From the NCBI RefSeq assembly GCF_900129465.1, contig NZ_FSRA01000001.1, forward strand, positions 3,970,482 to 4,034,481: a stretch of DNA of 64,000 nucleotides, written 5' to 3'. The notes under the pieces were generated by a model. It was not told where the DNA came from. It did no database searches and worked only from the letters and a program-made list of their open reading frames with translations. This document shows, one piece after another, positions 32,014-41,928 of this stretch. The position numbers and the translations under genes were made by a program. Source of the stretch: Chitinophaga niabensis (GTDB taxonomy: Bacteria; Bacteroidota; Bacteroidia; Chitinophagales; Chitinophagaceae). The number at the start of each line of letters is the position of its first letter. Position 1 is the first letter of the stretch.

Positions 32014-32604
32014 TTATTTTTTCTTGGCATCCTTTGCTGCTTCAGCTTCTTCTTGTTTCAGCTGACGTGTCATTACCACGGATGCAACAGGGATACGGGG
32101 AGAGTTCATGATCTCGATACCTTCTGCTTTTACATCCTGTACGCGGATGTTTGCATTCAGGTCCAGCTCAGTGATATCCACTTCCAGATTTTCACGCAGG
32201 TGTTTAGGCAAAGCCTTCACTTTCAGTGATTTCATTTTCACTACCAGTTTACCACCGCTCTTTACACCGATGGAAGAACCTGTAAATTTCAATGGCATGG
32301 TTGCTACTACCTTCTTATCATCTACCAGTTCCAGGAAGTCAACGTGGATCAACTCGTCTGTTACTGTATCAAATTGCAGATCTTTCAAAATGCAACGATA
32401 AGATTTACCGCCCAGTTTCACCTCAGCGATCTGGAAGTCAGGTGTATACACCAGTGTTTTGAAAGCAGTGACAGGAGCTGAAAAGCTAACTGTTTCTGCA
32501 CCCCCGTAAATAACGCAAGGCACTTGTTGCTCAGAACGAAGTAAGCGGGTGGCTTGTTTGCCGAATTCGCTCCTGAGTTGTCCTTCGATGGTTATTGTTT
32601 TCAT
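32014..32604 (-). CDS. rplY: Ribosomal protein L25 (long, CTC form)
   Basis: A protein of 196 residues. The N-terminal L25 domain (1-90), with 'LRSEFGKQATRLLRSEQQVPCVIYGG' (landmarks FGKQATRLLR, VPCVIYGG), binds 5S rRNA. A C-terminal beta domain (about 95-180, 'LEVDITELDLNANIRVQDVK') makes it the long CTC form; a Lys/Ala/Glu tail closes it. The gene is followed by pth, a common pairing, and is preceded by prs after 36 bases. Confidence 0.94.
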   Translation of the reverse strand: MKTITIEGQLRSEFGKQATRLLRSEQQVPCVIYGGAETVSFSAPVTAFKTLVYTPDFQIAEVKLGGKSYRCILKDLQFDTVTDELIHVDFLELVDDKKVVATMPLKFTGSSIGVKSGGKLVVKMKSLKVKALPKHLRENLEVDITELDLNANIRVQDVKAEGIEIMNSPRIPVASVVMTRQLKQEEAEAAKDAKKK

Positions 32605-32640
32605 TGTTTAACTTTTATATAAATGATAAAAAACTCGTTG

Positions 32641-33591
32641 TTATTGCATCTTACGCTGGCTGTGTACAAATAAGCTTGTGATAGACTTATTCTCGTGCAT
32701 GTTCCTGATAGCTACTGCAAACAGATCGGCTACACTGATCACTTTCACTTTGCTGCTGTGTTGTTTTAACGGAATGGTATCGCATACCACCAGTTCGTCC
32801 AGCACAGAGTTTTCAATGTTTTCGTAAGCCTTACCACTGAATACAGGGTGCGTACAAAATGCTCTTACGCTCCTTGCTCCTTTTTCCATCAGCAAAGCGG
32901 CTGATTTAGTGAGGGTGCCTGCGGTATCACAGATATCATCTATCAACACAATATCCCTGTTAGTTACATCACCGATCACCACCATAGACGCAATTTCATT
33001 TGCCCGTTTACGATGCTTGTCGCAGATCACCATTTCAGCATTGAAATAGCTGGCCACTTCACGCACCCGGGTGGTAGAACCCACGTCAGGGGACGCAAAG
33101 GTAAGGTTTTCCAGCTTTAGATTCTCTATATAGGGAATAAAAATAGCTGAGCTATCCAGGTGATCCACCGGGATATCAAAGAAACCCTGGATCTGAGGAG
33201 CATGTAAGTCCATGGTTATCACCCTGTTAGCTCCTGCGGCAGTGAGCAGGTTGGCGATCAGCTTCGATCCTATGGCTACCCGGGGTTTATCTTTCCTGTC
33301 CTGCCTGGCAAACCCAAAATATGGGATCACGGCTGTAATATACCCTGCGGAAGCTCGTTTGGCAGCATCGATCATCAGCAACAGTTCCATAATGTTCTCC
33401 GTGGGGGCACAGGTGCTTTGTACCAGGAAAACATAATGGCCACGAATGCTTTCAAGGAACACCGGTTGAAATTCGCCGTCGCTGAACTTCTGGATGTTGA
33501 TCTTGCCGATGCCATTGCCATACCTGGAGGCGATACGCTCTGCCAGAGCGGGATTACTATTTCCCGTAAAGATTTTTACTGATGGATTCAT
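32641..33591 (-). CDS. prs: Ribose-phosphate pyrophosphokinase
   Basis: A protein of 316 residues, typical length. The first phosphoribosyl-binding half has 'GKINIQKFSDGEFQP' and 'VFLVQSTCAPTENIMELLLM'; the substrate loop is 'YFGFARQDRKDKPR'; the PRPP-binding signature is 'VLIDDICDTAGTL' (in the sequence, IVLIDDICDTAGTL). It makes PRPP from ribose-5-phosphate and ATP for nucleotide and His/Trp synthesis. It is first of a minus-strand run with rplY and pth, and is divergent from radC. Confidence 0.96.
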   Translation of the reverse strand: MNPSVKIFTGNSNPALAERIASRYGNGIGKINIQKFSDGEFQPVFLESIRGHYVFLVQSTCAPTENIMELLLMIDAAKRASAGYITAVIPYFGFARQDRKDKPRVAIGSKLIANLLTAAGANRVITMDLHAPQIQGFFDIPVDHLDSSAIFIPYIENLKLENLTFASPDVGSTTRVREVASYFNAEMVICDKHRKRANEIASMVVIGDVTNRDIVLIDDICDTAGTLTKSAALLMEKGARSVRAFCTHPVFSGKAYENIENSVLDELVVCDTIPLKQHSSKVKVISVADLFAVAIRNMHENKSITSLFVHSQRKMQ

Positions 33592-33709
33592 GGTTCAAGA
33601 AAAGAGGTGGCAAAACTATGACTTTATATGGGGATATGCAGAAAAAAAATCAAACAGAATTAATACTAAAAAAGTTAGTGAGGGGAATTACTAACCAGAT
33701 TAGTATTTG

Positions 33710-33717
33710 TATATTTG
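33710..33717 (+). promoter_or_regulatory. -7 promoter element (TATATTTG) for radC
   Basis: An exact TAnnTTTG match ends 14 bases before the chosen radC start at 33732. It supports that start over the earlier in-frame ATG at 33582, which lies inside the prs gene region on the other strand. Confidence 0.6.
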
Positions 33718-33731
33718 GGAAATGGTTTTGT

Positions 33732-34478
33732 ATGATAGTTAACCCAACATTTCTGCCTGGTATCAGCAATTACCTTGAGCCTAAGCCTAAACGTGTATTG
33801 CCTCCCATCCATGAATGGTCAGAAGATGACCAACCCAGGAAAAAACTGGTTAAAAAAGGGGCCCGGTCGTTAAGCCAGGCTGAGTTATTAGCCATACTTA
33901 TCAATTGTGGCAATACAAAACAGTCTGCCATTGAACTGGCACAGGAAATATTGCTGAGCTGCAACAATAACCTCTCAGACCTTTCCTCCATGAATGTAGA
34001 AGACCTGACGAAGTTTCACGGCATAGGCTATAAAAAAGCCGTTACCATCCTGGCCTCCCTAGAACTTTCCCGCCGTAAACAATCACAGCTTCCCTCTAAA
34101 AAAAATGTGATCACCTGCGCAGATGATGTGGCTTCTTTGCTAAGGCCGCTCCTCGAAGATCAGTTCTATGAAACTTTTTATGTGCTCTATCTTAATCATG
34201 CCAACAAGCTCCTCCATTACAGCTGTATCAGTTCCGGCGGCCTTACTTCCACTACCGTAGATCCACGCATGGTCTTCCAGGAAGCATTGCTTCAGAAAGC
34301 CACCCGCATCATGTTATGCCACAATCATCCCTCGGGGAGCCTGCGGCCCAGTAATGCAGATGTCAATATCACGCATAAATTAAAAGCAGGTGGCAAGTTG
34401 TTGGATATCGAGGTTTTAGATCATGTGATCGTTTCCTCGGAAGGGCACTTCAGTTTTAAAGAAGATGGCATGCTCTGA
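33732..34478 (+). CDS. radC: RadC/MPN-domain DNA repair-type protein
   Basis: A protein of 248 residues from the ATG at 33732, chosen because a -7 element precedes it and because upstream residues have no homology-like pattern. An N-terminal helical/HhH region ('LSQAELLAILINCGN', 'FHGIGYKKA') precedes the metalloprotease-like MPN domain, whose JAMM motif is visible: the His pair in 'CHNHPSG' and the Ser and Asp in 'GSLRPSNAD'. The family's name comes from a repair phenotype now in doubt; its true role is unsettled. The stop is next to that of the convergent CHU_C gene. Confidence 0.92.
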   Translation: MIVNPTFLPGISNYLEPKPKRVLPPIHEWSEDDQPRKKLVKKGARSLSQAELLAILINCGNTKQSAIELAQEILLSCNNNLSDLSSMNVEDLTKFHGIGYKKAVTILASLELSRRKQSQLPSKKNVITCADDVASLLRPLLEDQFYETFYVLYLNHANKLLHYSCISSGGLTSTTVDPRMVFQEALLQKATRIMLCHNHPSGSLRPSNADVNITHKLKAGGKLLDIEVLDHVIVSSEGHFSFKEDGML

Positions 34479-36497
34479 TCAGCGCAGCAAAGTGGTTACA
34501 CCCTTCTGAAATACCCGGTTCCCCAATTCTGTATTGGTGTATTCAAGTACCCAGGCATAAGTGCCAATGCCCGCAGGAGATCCATTGATCTTACCGTCCC
34601 ATTTATTCATCCAGTTATGGGATTCAAATACTAACTGGCCGTTCCGGCCAAAGACACGGAACACAAGGTCCGCAGTTTTATACCCGTTCAGCGGATAGAG
34701 GAAATCATTAATGCCATCGTTGTTAGGCGAGAAAGCAGTGGGTACTGCCACCCTGCAACTGGCCACAGCCTTAATGGAATGAAAAACCGTATCGGTGCAT
34801 TGCAGATCATCCTCCACGATCAGCCTTACCTGGTAAACCTGATCCCGCCCCGATAACGGATAACGGAAAGGTTGCGGATCTACCATCCTGGAACCAGGCC
34901 CATAGTTGAAATCCCAGCGATGGGATACAATATTGCCAATACTCTGGTTGGTGAAGGAAGCCATATCCAGCGGACATAAAACCGGCGTATTCACAAGGAA
35001 CTCGGCTTTCAGGGTATTGTTCAGCAACATCGTTTCTGTATGATCATCTGTACAAACACCATTGGAGACTTCCAACTTTACGGTTTTCTGTCCAAACACG
35101 GTATACACTTTCTCTGGTGTGCGTGTGGTCATAGTGGAACCATCTTCAAAGGTCCACTTCCAGTCATTGGCACCATGCGCACCATCATGTTGCAGAAAGA
35201 TGGTGTCATACACACAATCCAGGCTTATCCTGTAACTGAACAACGCATTTACGGTATCCTTTGTTGTGAACGGCACTACATATCCCAGCGGCGTTTGTAC
35301 ACCACATTCACTGATCATGGTGTTACCATCACTTCCCCTGATCAGTTCTATCCGGTAATTACCATCGAGGTAAACAGGGCCGCTGAGAGACAGCTCTATA
35401 CTATCTGTCAGCTGACCGGCACAAAAGGTATTGGCTTGCACAATTGTAACGGCGGGCCCTGTTCCGCTTAGCTGAAAATCGCTGCCATTCGGAGCAATAG
35501 AACTGCAAAGCACCGGATCGGACAAACGGACCTTAATCTTAGTAGGCACACAGCCTACGGGATCAATCCTGTCAAAAGGCACCGCCTGCGGAATGGCTAT
35601 TACGAATGGTACTTCTCTGCCAGCCTGAATGGGATTATCACAAGCATCCAGCAATGTATTGCCATCTGCGCCGTTGCGGATCCTTACGGTGTAATTTCCA
35701 CCGGGCAAAGGCCTGTCCAGCGTAAGTACAACAGAATCCATATCAAAACCTCCCGTACAATTCACGCCCACCGCGCTCACTACATTTGCGGTGGCAGCAC
35801 CTACTATCTCAAATTCACTGCCATTTGCTGCAAGCGTGGCACATTGGAATTTTTTGTTCAGTTTGATAGCGACCCGGTTATTGAGGCAATGATATTTAGC
35901 AGTAAGGAATGCTCCCGGCAAGGGATCTGTAATATTAGCGGTTCCTCCGCCAAAAGCTAATTCGTAACCACTTTGTGAGGTAGATGTAAAGTGGCTTACC
36001 ATCAGTAAATACTGATGCCCTGCCACCAAGGTAGGCATGCTGCTCCATTTAGGTTCACTCAATCCTTCGCAGGCCATTGGTTTTGTGCCTGCTGCAGAGG
36101 CTCCTGTTGCTCCTGCAATGGCACTCCAGTTACCACCTACCTGCAGGTTTGTGTTGGAATACACATCATCCACATTCCTGCCGGTAACATCAAAAAGCTG
36201 CCAGTCGTAATCATCACCGGCATCGTTGGGCGTGATCGTAAAACCAAGTGTACCCGCAGTATAGCAGGTAAATTTATACCAGAAGGGGTTTAGATCCCTG
36301 TATTCTACGTTTGGAGGGCAGGTTGGGAGGCGGATCACTCTTCCAGCACATGCGGGCACCGAAGTCTGCTTCAGTGCTTTAGTTCCGCAAATAGGAAAAG
36401 CGCTGCGTGGCGTTTGCCCCAATGGCGTACAGCCCTGACCCAGGGTCCGGTTCACCGCAAATAAAAGGGGTATTATGCATATGATTAGAAAACGCAT
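34479..36497 (-). CDS. Large secreted protein with PKD domain and type B T9SS sorting domain
   Basis: A protein of 672 residues with a signal peptide (1-20). The first 200 residues look like a beta-rich extracellular domain. Two repeated Ig-like stretches follow (about 205-300 and 310-405, each ending 'IRNGADGNTLLDACDNP' or 'IRGSDGNTMISECG'-like). A PKD domain lies at about 430-510 ('NDWKWTFEDGSTMTTRTPEKVY'). The C-terminal 85 residues form a gliding-motility/CHU_C domain ('VPTAFSPNNDGINDFLYP', 'GRNGQLVFESHNW', 'GIGTYAWVLEY'), which sends proteins out through the type IX system. Role probably adhesion or surface attachment. Confidence 0.87.
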   Translation of the reverse strand: MRFLIICIIPLLFAVNRTLGQGCTPLGQTPRSAFPICGTKALKQTSVPACAGRVIRLPTCPPNVEYRDLNPFWYKFTCYTAGTLGFTITPNDAGDDYDWQLFDVTGRNVDDVYSNTNLQVGGNWSAIAGATGASAAGTKPMACEGLSEPKWSSMPTLVAGHQYLLMVSHFTSTSQSGYELAFGGGTANITDPLPGAFLTAKYHCLNNRVAIKLNKKFQCATLAANGSEFEIVGAATANVVSAVGVNCTGGFDMDSVVLTLDRPLPGGNYTVRIRNGADGNTLLDACDNPIQAGREVPFVIAIPQAVPFDRIDPVGCVPTKIKVRLSDPVLCSSIAPNGSDFQLSGTGPAVTIVQANTFCAGQLTDSIELSLSGPVYLDGNYRIELIRGSDGNTMISECGVQTPLGYVVPFTTKDTVNALFSYRISLDCVYDTIFLQHDGAHGANDWKWTFEDGSTMTTRTPEKVYTVFGQKTVKLEVSNGVCTDDHTETMLLNNTLKAEFLVNTPVLCPLDMASFTNQSIGNIVSHRWDFNYGPGSRMVDPQPFRYPLSGRDQVYQVRLIVEDDLQCTDTVFHSIKAVASCRVAVPTAFSPNNDGINDFLYPLNGYKTADLVFRVFGRNGQLVFESHNWMNKWDGKINGSPAGIGTYAWVLEYTNTELGNRVFQKGVTTLLR

Positions 36498-36553
36498 GGA
36501 ATTACAGCTAGCAATATATAGATAATATATAAAGCAATAACGGCCTCTTTTGT

Positions 36554-36561
36554 TACATTTG
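36554..36561 (+). promoter_or_regulatory. -7 promoter element (TACATTTG)
   Basis: An exact TAnnTTTG match 28 bases before the ATG at 36590. No convincing -33 element is seen. Confidence 0.5.
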
Positions 36562-36589
36562 CTGGAATTTTCTCTAAAAAAAACAACTC

Positions 36590-37561
36590 ATGCTCAAAAT
36601 AGGCTTGTTCGGTGTAGGGCATTTAGGCAAGATCCATTTATCTCAGCTGGCCACTATGAAGGATGTGGAAGTAACAGGTTACTTTGATCCCAGTGATGCC
36701 AATGCCGAAGGGGTACAAGCACAACATAATCTCAAACGCTATACTTCAGCAGAGGAACTGATCCTTGCTTCTGATGCGATTGATATTGTGGCACCTACCA
36801 CGCAGCACTTTAAATTGTGCGAAATGGCTATCCGCAACGGAAAGCATGTTTTTGTGGAGAAGCCTATGACCAATACGATGGAAGAAGCCAAACTACTGGT
36901 GAAACTGGTGGAAGAGGCTAATATAAAATTCCAGGTAGGGCATGTAGAAAGATTTAACCCTGCTTTCCTGGCCCTGAAAGGCCATGATCTGAAACCAATG
37001 TTCATTGAAGTGCATCGCCTCGCAGAATTCAATCCGCGTGGAACAGATGTGAGTGTGATCCTGGACCTGATGATCCATGATATCGACATTGTGCTGAGCA
37101 TTGTGAAATCCAGCATCAGCCGCATTTCAGCCAGTGGCGTAGCTGTGATGAGCGATACACCTGATATCGCCAACGTACGTATAGAATTCCATAATGGCTG
37201 TGTGGCCAATCTTACTTCCAGCCGTATCTCCCTTAAAAAGATGCGCAAAATGCGCCTCTTCCAGAAAGATGCTTACATCGGCATTGATTTCCTGGATAAG
37301 AAAACAGAGATCATCAAATTGAAAACCCCGGCGGATGAAGGGCTGTTCACCCTCGATATTGAAACCAATGCCGGTAAGAAAACCATTGCCATTGCTAATC
37401 CGGAGATCAAACAATCCAACGCCATCCGTATGGAACTGGAATTCTTCCGGGACAGCATCCTCGAAAATAAACCGGTTGAAGTAAATGTGATAGATGGTTT
37501 CCAGGCGCTGGAAGTAGCCCATCAGATCCTGCAAAAGATCGGAAAAGGGCAATCAGAGTAA
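36590..37561 (+). CDS. Gfo/Idh/MocA-family oxidoreductase
   Basis: A protein of 323 residues. The N-terminal Rossmann fold begins 'KIGLFGVGHLGKIHL' (GxGxxG) and contains the family motif 'GKHVFVEKPMTNTMEEA' with the catalytic Lys of EKP (about 94). The C-terminal beta-sheet domain starts near 'FIEVHRLAEFNPRG', with 'DLMIHDIDIVL' holding the usual His/Asp. Members oxidise or reduce sugars or related rings with NAD(P). The substrate is not evident; in envelope-sugar loci close relatives work on UDP-sugars. Confidence 0.9.
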   Translation: MLKIGLFGVGHLGKIHLSQLATMKDVEVTGYFDPSDANAEGVQAQHNLKRYTSAEELILASDAIDIVAPTTQHFKLCEMAIRNGKHVFVEKPMTNTMEEAKLLVKLVEEANIKFQVGHVERFNPAFLALKGHDLKPMFIEVHRLAEFNPRGTDVSVILDLMIHDIDIVLSIVKSSISRISASGVAVMSDTPDIANVRIEFHNGCVANLTSSRISLKKMRKMRLFQKDAYIGIDFLDKKTEIIKLKTPADEGLFTLDIETNAGKKTIAIANPEIKQSNAIRMELEFFRDSILENKPVEVNVIDGFQALEVAHQILQKIGKGQSE

Positions 37562-37615
37562 AATTCAATGTAACATTCTCATATTAGCCCCCGTTTCATA
37601 TTAAACACCCCCAAT

Positions 37616-37996
37616 ATGAAACAAGCCTTTACTATTGCTATATGCCTGCTCATGGTGGCGGCCCTTGCCTGTAAAAAGAAAAAGAACGGTCCTCCTGAGG
37701 CCCCCTATCCCTATCTTCCTACTGAGATGCATTACAGGGAAACGCAATGTTCTAATCCCTGGACTGGTATTAATTTAACGGAAGCCCAACTCAAAACAAA
37801 AGTGCAGGAGTGGCTGCAGGCAAACGGATTTGAAATTACGCAGATAAAGATCACAGGCAAGGCACCCATTACTGTTTGTGCAGCCTGTACCTGCTATACC
37901 GGGCGTATGGTTGAAGTTGTATTTGAAAAAGAAGAAGATATAGACAGATCAAGGCCCTTCGGATTTCATCGTCCATTAGAAAAGTATAATAAGTGA
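37616..37996 (+). CDS. Small lipoprotein with CxxCxC motif (first of a tandem pair)
   Basis: A protein of 126 residues with a lipoprotein signal; the lipobox is 'VAALAC', Cys at 19. A short Lys-rich stretch follows. The C-terminal half carries a cysteine cluster, 'VCAACTCYTGRMVEVVF'. The next gene encodes a paralogue with the same plan, and the two overlap by the TGA/GTG junction at 37993-37996, so translation is coupled. The Cys cluster suggests a metal site or disulfides. I do not recognise a family; function unknown. Confidence 0.7.
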   Translation: MKQAFTIAICLLMVAALACKKKKNGPPEAPYPYLPTEMHYRETQCSNPWTGINLTEAQLKTKVQEWLQANGFEITQIKITGKAPITVCAACTCYTGRMVEVVFEKEEDIDRSRPFGFHRPLEKYNK

Positions 37997-38337
37997 AACA
38001 CACACTAACTATCGCTATTTGCCTGTTGATGCTGGCAGGTGTTGCCTGCAAGAAACGTAATACAGTTCCGGCCAACGAACTTCATTTCACAGAAACAGTA
38101 TGTGCTAATCCATGGATGCAGCGGGTGAATATCCTGGAAGTACCCCGGAACGATGCTAAAATAATCAATGACTGGTTGGTGGCTAATAACATCACACCGT
38201 TAAAGATAACTATCTCCGTTTCAAATGGCGGGCCAACCTGTTATGCCTGCCATTGCCCTTCCGGCAGGATAGTAAAAGTATTATTCAATACAGCAGACCT
38301 TGAAAAGGCAAAAGCACTGGGCTTTTATAAGCCCTGA
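37993..38337 (+). CDS. Small lipoprotein with CxxCxC motif (second of the pair)
   Basis: A protein of 114 residues starting at a GTG that overlaps the stop of the preceding gene. The signal 'TIAICLLMLAGVAC' is nearly the same as in the neighbour. The tail 'TCYACHCPSGRIVKVLF', with the closing 'ALGFYKP', matches the neighbour's 'CAACTCYTGRMVEVVF' and 'PFGFHRP'. The pair looks like a recent tandem duplication that has diverged. The 3' end overlaps ispD by 13 bases on the other strand. Confidence 0.7.
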   Translation: MKHTLTIAICLLMLAGVACKKRNTVPANELHFTETVCANPWMQRVNILEVPRNDAKIINDWLVANNITPLKITISVSNGGPTCYACHCPSGRIVKVLFNTADLEKAKALGFYKP

Positions 38338-39005
38338 TGCAGAAAAGCCGCCGCTATCACCAGGTCCTGCGGTTTTGTGATCTTGATGTTCTGCTCCTCG
38401 CCTTCCACGAGGTTCACTTCTTCCCCAAACCTTTCCACTACTGTGGCTTCGTCTGTAAACAGCGGGTCGTAGGGTTGATCGAATGCGGGCAACAATATTT
38501 CTGATAAAAAGGTTTGTGGTGTTTGGATGATCCTGAAACGGGTTCTGTCTGCCGCCATATTTCCTTCATCATCTACTTCCCGGATACTGTCTTTCAATGC
38601 AATGGCCGGAATAGCGCTGCCTTTGGCCAGGGCCTGTTCATAACAGGTACGGATCAACGCAGGGCTTACCAATGGCCTTACACCATCATGCACAAAGATC
38701 ACTGCATCCTGTTTTATCAGTTTCAAACCATTCAGCACAGAGTGGAAACGGGTTTCTCCCCCATCCACCAAAGTGATGGAAGGTGGCCTGTCAAATGCAG
38801 TGAGTACGGTTGCCACACTGGCTTTGTGTGCTTCCGGTAAAACGAGGATGATATGCATATCCTCATATGCTGCCAGAAATGCAGCGATGGTATGATACAG
38901 TACAGGTTTTCCAGCCAATTCCAGGAATTGCTTGGGTACGGTGCTGCCCATCCGCTGACCGGAACCTCCGGCCACTATTATGGCAATTTTGCTACGAGAC
39001 GACAT
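38325..39005 (-). CDS. ispD: 2-C-methyl-D-erythritol 4-phosphate cytidylyltransferase
   Basis: A protein of 226 residues. The nucleotide-binding signature is 'GGSGQRMGSTVPKQF' (about 14-27), and the usual 'VFVHDGVRPLVS' and 'IQTPQTF' motifs follow. IspD joins CTP to MEP in the non-mevalonate isoprenoid pathway. It is followed on the same strand by nothing close; queA lies 78 bases upstream in gene order with a terminator between. Confidence 0.94.
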   Translation of the reverse strand: MSSRSKIAIIVAGGSGQRMGSTVPKQFLELAGKPVLYHTIAAFLAAYEDMHIILVLPEAHKASVATVLTAFDRPPSITLVDGGETRFHSVLNGLKLIKQDAVIFVHDGVRPLVSPALIRTCYEQALAKGSAIPAIALKDSIREVDDEGNMAADRTRFRIIQTPQTFLSEILLPAFDQPYDPLFTDEATVVERFGEEVNLVEGEEQNIKITKPQDLVIAAAFLHQGL

Positions 39006-39027
39006 TACAGAACGGAATTTAAAAAAG

Positions 39028-39060
39028 AAAAGGCAAACAGCAGCGAGCTATTTGCCTTTT
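39028..39060 (-). terminator. Intrinsic terminator after queA
   Basis: Stem AAAAGGCAAA against TTTGCCTTTT, 10 perfect pairs with a 13-base loop. On the minus strand it is followed by CTTTTTTAAA. It lies 22 bases beyond the queA stop and just before ispD. Confidence 0.85.
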
Positions 39061-39082
39061 CAAATATCCCTGGCGATACGGA

Positions 39083-40132
39083 TCAGATGATCAGCATTGC
39101 ATCGCCATAGCTGAAAAAGCGGTACTTCTCTTTGATAGCCTGTTGGTAAGCTTCCATTACCAGGTCATAACCGGCAAAGGCGCAAACCATGATCAGCAGA
39201 CTGGTTTTTGGCAGGTGGAAGTTGGTTACCAGCGCATTAGGAATAGAGAAATCGTAAGGAGGATGGATGAAAGTATTCGTCCAGCCTTCTGCAGCTTTCA
39301 GATGGTTCTGTGCTGTTACGGAAGATTCTACTGCTCTAACGGTAGTGGTACCAATGGCGCAGATCTTGCGGTTCTCTTCTTTTGCTTTGTTCACGATCTT
39401 CACCGCATATTCATCGATGTGGAAATATTCCGCATCCATTTTATGTTTGCTCAGGTCTTCTACCTCAATAGGGCGGAATGTACCTAACCCGGTGTGCAGG
39501 GTTACTTCTGCAAATTTAACACCTTTGATCTCCAGGCGTTTGATCAGCTCACGGCTGAAGTGCAGACCAGCGGTTGGTGCAGCAACAGCTCCTTCATACT
39601 TAGCGTAAACGGTCTGATAACGCTCTTTATCGTCATCTTCGGGTTTGCGTTTGATGTACTTTGGCAGTGGTGTTTCACCCAGGCTGTCCAGAACGGCTTT
39701 GAACTCCTCGTCGTTCCCTTCAAAGAGGAAGCGGATGGTACGGCCACGGGAAGTAGTGTTGTCTATCACTTCTGCAACCAGGCTCTCGTCATCTCCAAAA
39801 TAGAGTTTGTTACCTACCCTGATCTTACGGGCGGGATCCACGATCACATCCCACAAACGGTTCAGTTTGTTCAATTCACGGAGCAGGAACACTTCAATTT
39901 TAGCACCGGTCTTTTCTTTACGGCCATAGAGCCTGGCAGGGAATACTTTCGTATTGTTCACTACCATTACGTCTTTGTCGTTGAAATACCCGAGTACGTC
40001 CTTGAAAACTTTGTGCTCAATTTTGCCGGTTGCACGGTTAACAACCATCAGGCGGCTCTCGTCTCTTGTCTTGGTGGGATGCTGTGCGATCAGATTTAAA
40101 GGAAGATCGAACTTGAATTGTGATAATTTCAT
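39083..40132 (-). CDS. queA: tRNA preQ1(34) S-adenosylmethionine ribosyltransferase-isomerase
   Basis: A protein of 349 residues from the ATG at 40132 ([11 protein letters not shown]), chosen because it is the family's normal beginning; an in-frame codon 60 bases upstream adds an unrelated stretch. Hallmarks are '[18 protein letters not shown]', '[14 protein letters not shown]', '[10 protein letters not shown]' and '[12 protein letters not shown]'. The enzyme makes epoxyqueuosine from preQ1 in tRNAs with GUN anticodons (Tyr, His, Asn, Asp). This bears loosely on the tRNA-Tyr(GTA) in the window. Confidence 0.96.
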   Translation of the reverse strand: MKLSQFKFDLPLNLIAQHPTKTRDESRLMVVNRATGKIEHKVFKDVLGYFNDKDVMVVNNTKVFPARLYGRKEKTGAKIEVFLLRELNKLNRLWDVIVDPARKIRVGNKLYFGDDESLVAEVIDNTTSRGRTIRFLFEGNDEEFKAVLDSLGETPLPKYIKRKPEDDDKERYQTVYAKYEGAVAAPTAGLHFSRELIKRLEIKGVKFAEVTLHTGLGTFRPIEVEDLSKHKMDAEYFHIDEYAVKIVNKAKEENRKICAIGTTTVRAVESSVTAQNHLKAAEGWTNTFIHPPYDFSIPNALVTNFHLPKTSLLIMVCAFAGYDLVMEAYQQAIKEKYRFFSYGDAMLII

Positions 40133-40200
40133 ATTACGGTATGAATGAATTTTAAAGTGTGCAAAGGTACTGAATATAACGCATTGTTTCAAATAAATTG

Positions 40201-41928
40201 CTATTTGCCGGGAATAGCCGCTATCAAATGGCGGGTGTATTCTGAGGCCGGATGATGATATACCTGCCTTGCCGGCCCCATTTCCTCAATTTTCCCCTTA
40301 TTCATCACCATCATCCTGTCGCTCATAAAGTGTACCACAGAAAGGTTATGGGAGATAAATATATAAGTGAAGTTGAATTCCTGCTGTAATTGCATCAGCA
40401 AATTGAGTACCTGGGCCTGAACACTCACATCCAGTGCGGAAACAGATTCGTCACAGATAATGAATTCAGGGTTGAGCGCTAATGCCCGTGCAATCACTAT
40501 CCGCTGGCGCTGGCCTCCGGAAAATTCATGTGGGTAACGGTCGTAATGCTCCGGCAGCAGGTTCACCTTTTCGAGTAACTCCAGCACTTTTTCCTTCCGG
40601 GCGGCATCATTTTCATATAACCCATGCACTTTCATGGGTTCCTGGATGGCACGGCCTACCGTGATCCGCGGATTTAAGGAAGAGTAGGGATCCTGGAAGA
40701 TCAGCTGGATGTGCTTTCGCATATCGCGCATTTCCCCGGGAGACAAGCTCCTCAGGTCCCGGCCTTTATAATAAATGCTTCCGCCGGTTGGTTCTATCAG
40801 CCGGAGAAGCGTTCTGCTCAATGTTGTTTTCCCGCAACCGGATTCTCCTACCAGCCCGAGTGTTTCTCCTTCCCTCACTTCAAAGCTTACATTATCTACA
40901 GCTTTCGTCCACCCGGCCACTTTTCCCAGGAAGCTCCTCTTTTTGGGGAACCAGGTACTCAGGCCTTCCACTTTTAATAAAGGGGGCCTTGTTGCCAGCA
41001 TTTGTTCCCTGGCCAGCATTTCTGTTTCCGGGAGTTCCAGGGCCTGAACAAAAGCACCAACGTCTGCAGCTTTTTCTTTCAGGCCGCCATCTTCGCCTAT
41101 TTCCATAAAGTCGCGCACTACGGGTAAACGGCGGAGCCGTTTTTCCAATGGCGGGCGGCAGGCCAGTAAACCTTTGGTGTAGGGATGTTGAGGATGATGG
41201 AAGATCTCAGCCACAGGGCCTTCCTCTACGATCTGCCCTTTATACATTACAGCTACCCGGGAAGCGATCTCAGCGATCACCCCCAGATCGTGTGTGATGA
41301 AAACTACGCTCATGCCCATTTCCTGCTGAAGTTCCTTCAGCAGGGCCAGGATGGTTTTCTGTACGGTTACATCCAAAGCGGTGGTGGGCTCGTCTGCTAT
41401 CAGCAAACGGGGGCCGCAACTGATAGCCATCGCTATCATCACTCTTTGCTTCTGGCCACCGGACAGTTCATGGGGATATTTATCAAAAGCCAGTTCAGGA
41501 TCAGGGATCCGTACCTTTTCAAACAGGCTGATCACCTGTTGACGGGCTTGCTGCCTGGATATTCTTTTGTGCAGGGAAATGGCTTCGGCTACCTGGTTTC
41601 CACAGGTATGCAGGGGGTTCAGGGAAGTCATGGGTTCCTGGAAGATCATGGCTATTTCGCTACCCCGGAAACTGCGCATCTGTGCAGGGCTTAGACTTAA
41701 CAGGTTAACAGGCGCCTTGCCTGGTGCTGTGTAAATAATATTTCCATTTACAGCGCCCTCTACTAATCTCATCAGGCTGAGTGCTGTAACAGATTTCCCG
41801 GAGCCGGATTCTCCTACGATACCTACAATTTCTCCCGGCTGAATATCCAGGGAAATACCTTTAACAGCAGTAACCGTATTAAAGGTAACGGTAAGATGTT
41901 GGAGCGATACTAGCGGTGCTGCACTCAA
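40201..41928 (-). CDS. Fused peptide ABC transporter ATPase (DppD-DppF type)
   Basis: A protein of 575 residues holding two complete nucleotide-binding domains. The first (about 8-255) has Walker A 'GESGSGKS', signature 'LSGGQKQR' and Walker B 'LLIADEPT'; the second (about 315-570) has 'GESGCGKTT', 'FSGGQRQR' and '[12 protein letters not shown]'. This is the arrangement of oligopeptide or nickel importers with both ATPases on one chain. No permease or binding protein is encoded nearby. The start codon is TTG, overlapping the stop of the preceding amn gene as TTGA, so translation is coupled. Confidence 0.92.
   Translation of the reverse strand: MSAAPLVSLQHLTVTFNTVTAVKGISLDIQPGEIVGIVGESGSGKSVTALSLMRLVEGAVNGNIIYTAPGKAPVNLLSLSPAQMRSFRGSEIAMIFQEPMTSLNPLHTCGNQVAEAISLHKRISRQQARQQVISLFEKVRIPDPELAFDKYPHELSGGQKQRVMIAMAISCGPRLLIADEPTTALDVTVQKTILALLKELQQEMGMSVVFITHDLGVIAEIASRVAVMYKGQIVEEGPVAEIFHHPQHPYTKGLLACRPPLEKRLRRLPVVRDFMEIGEDGGLKEKAADVGAFVQALELPETEMLAREQMLATRPPLLKVEGLSTWFPKKRSFLGKVAGWTKAVDNVSFEVREGETLGLVGESGCGKTTLSRTLLRLIEPTGGSIYYKGRDLRSLSPGEMRDMRKHIQLIFQDPYSSLNPRITVGRAIQEPMKVHGLYENDAARKEKVLELLEKVNLLPEHYDRYPHEFSGGQRQRIVIARALALNPEFIICDESVSALDVSVQAQVLNLLMQLQQEFNFTYIFISHNLSVVHFMSDRMMVMNKGKIEEMGPARQVYHHPASEYTRHLIAAIPGK

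Noticed and set aside
33582..33731. A longer RadC start 50 codons upstream
   Set aside because: The extra stretch has poor protein character, begins at the prs start region and lies before the -7 element at 33710-33717.
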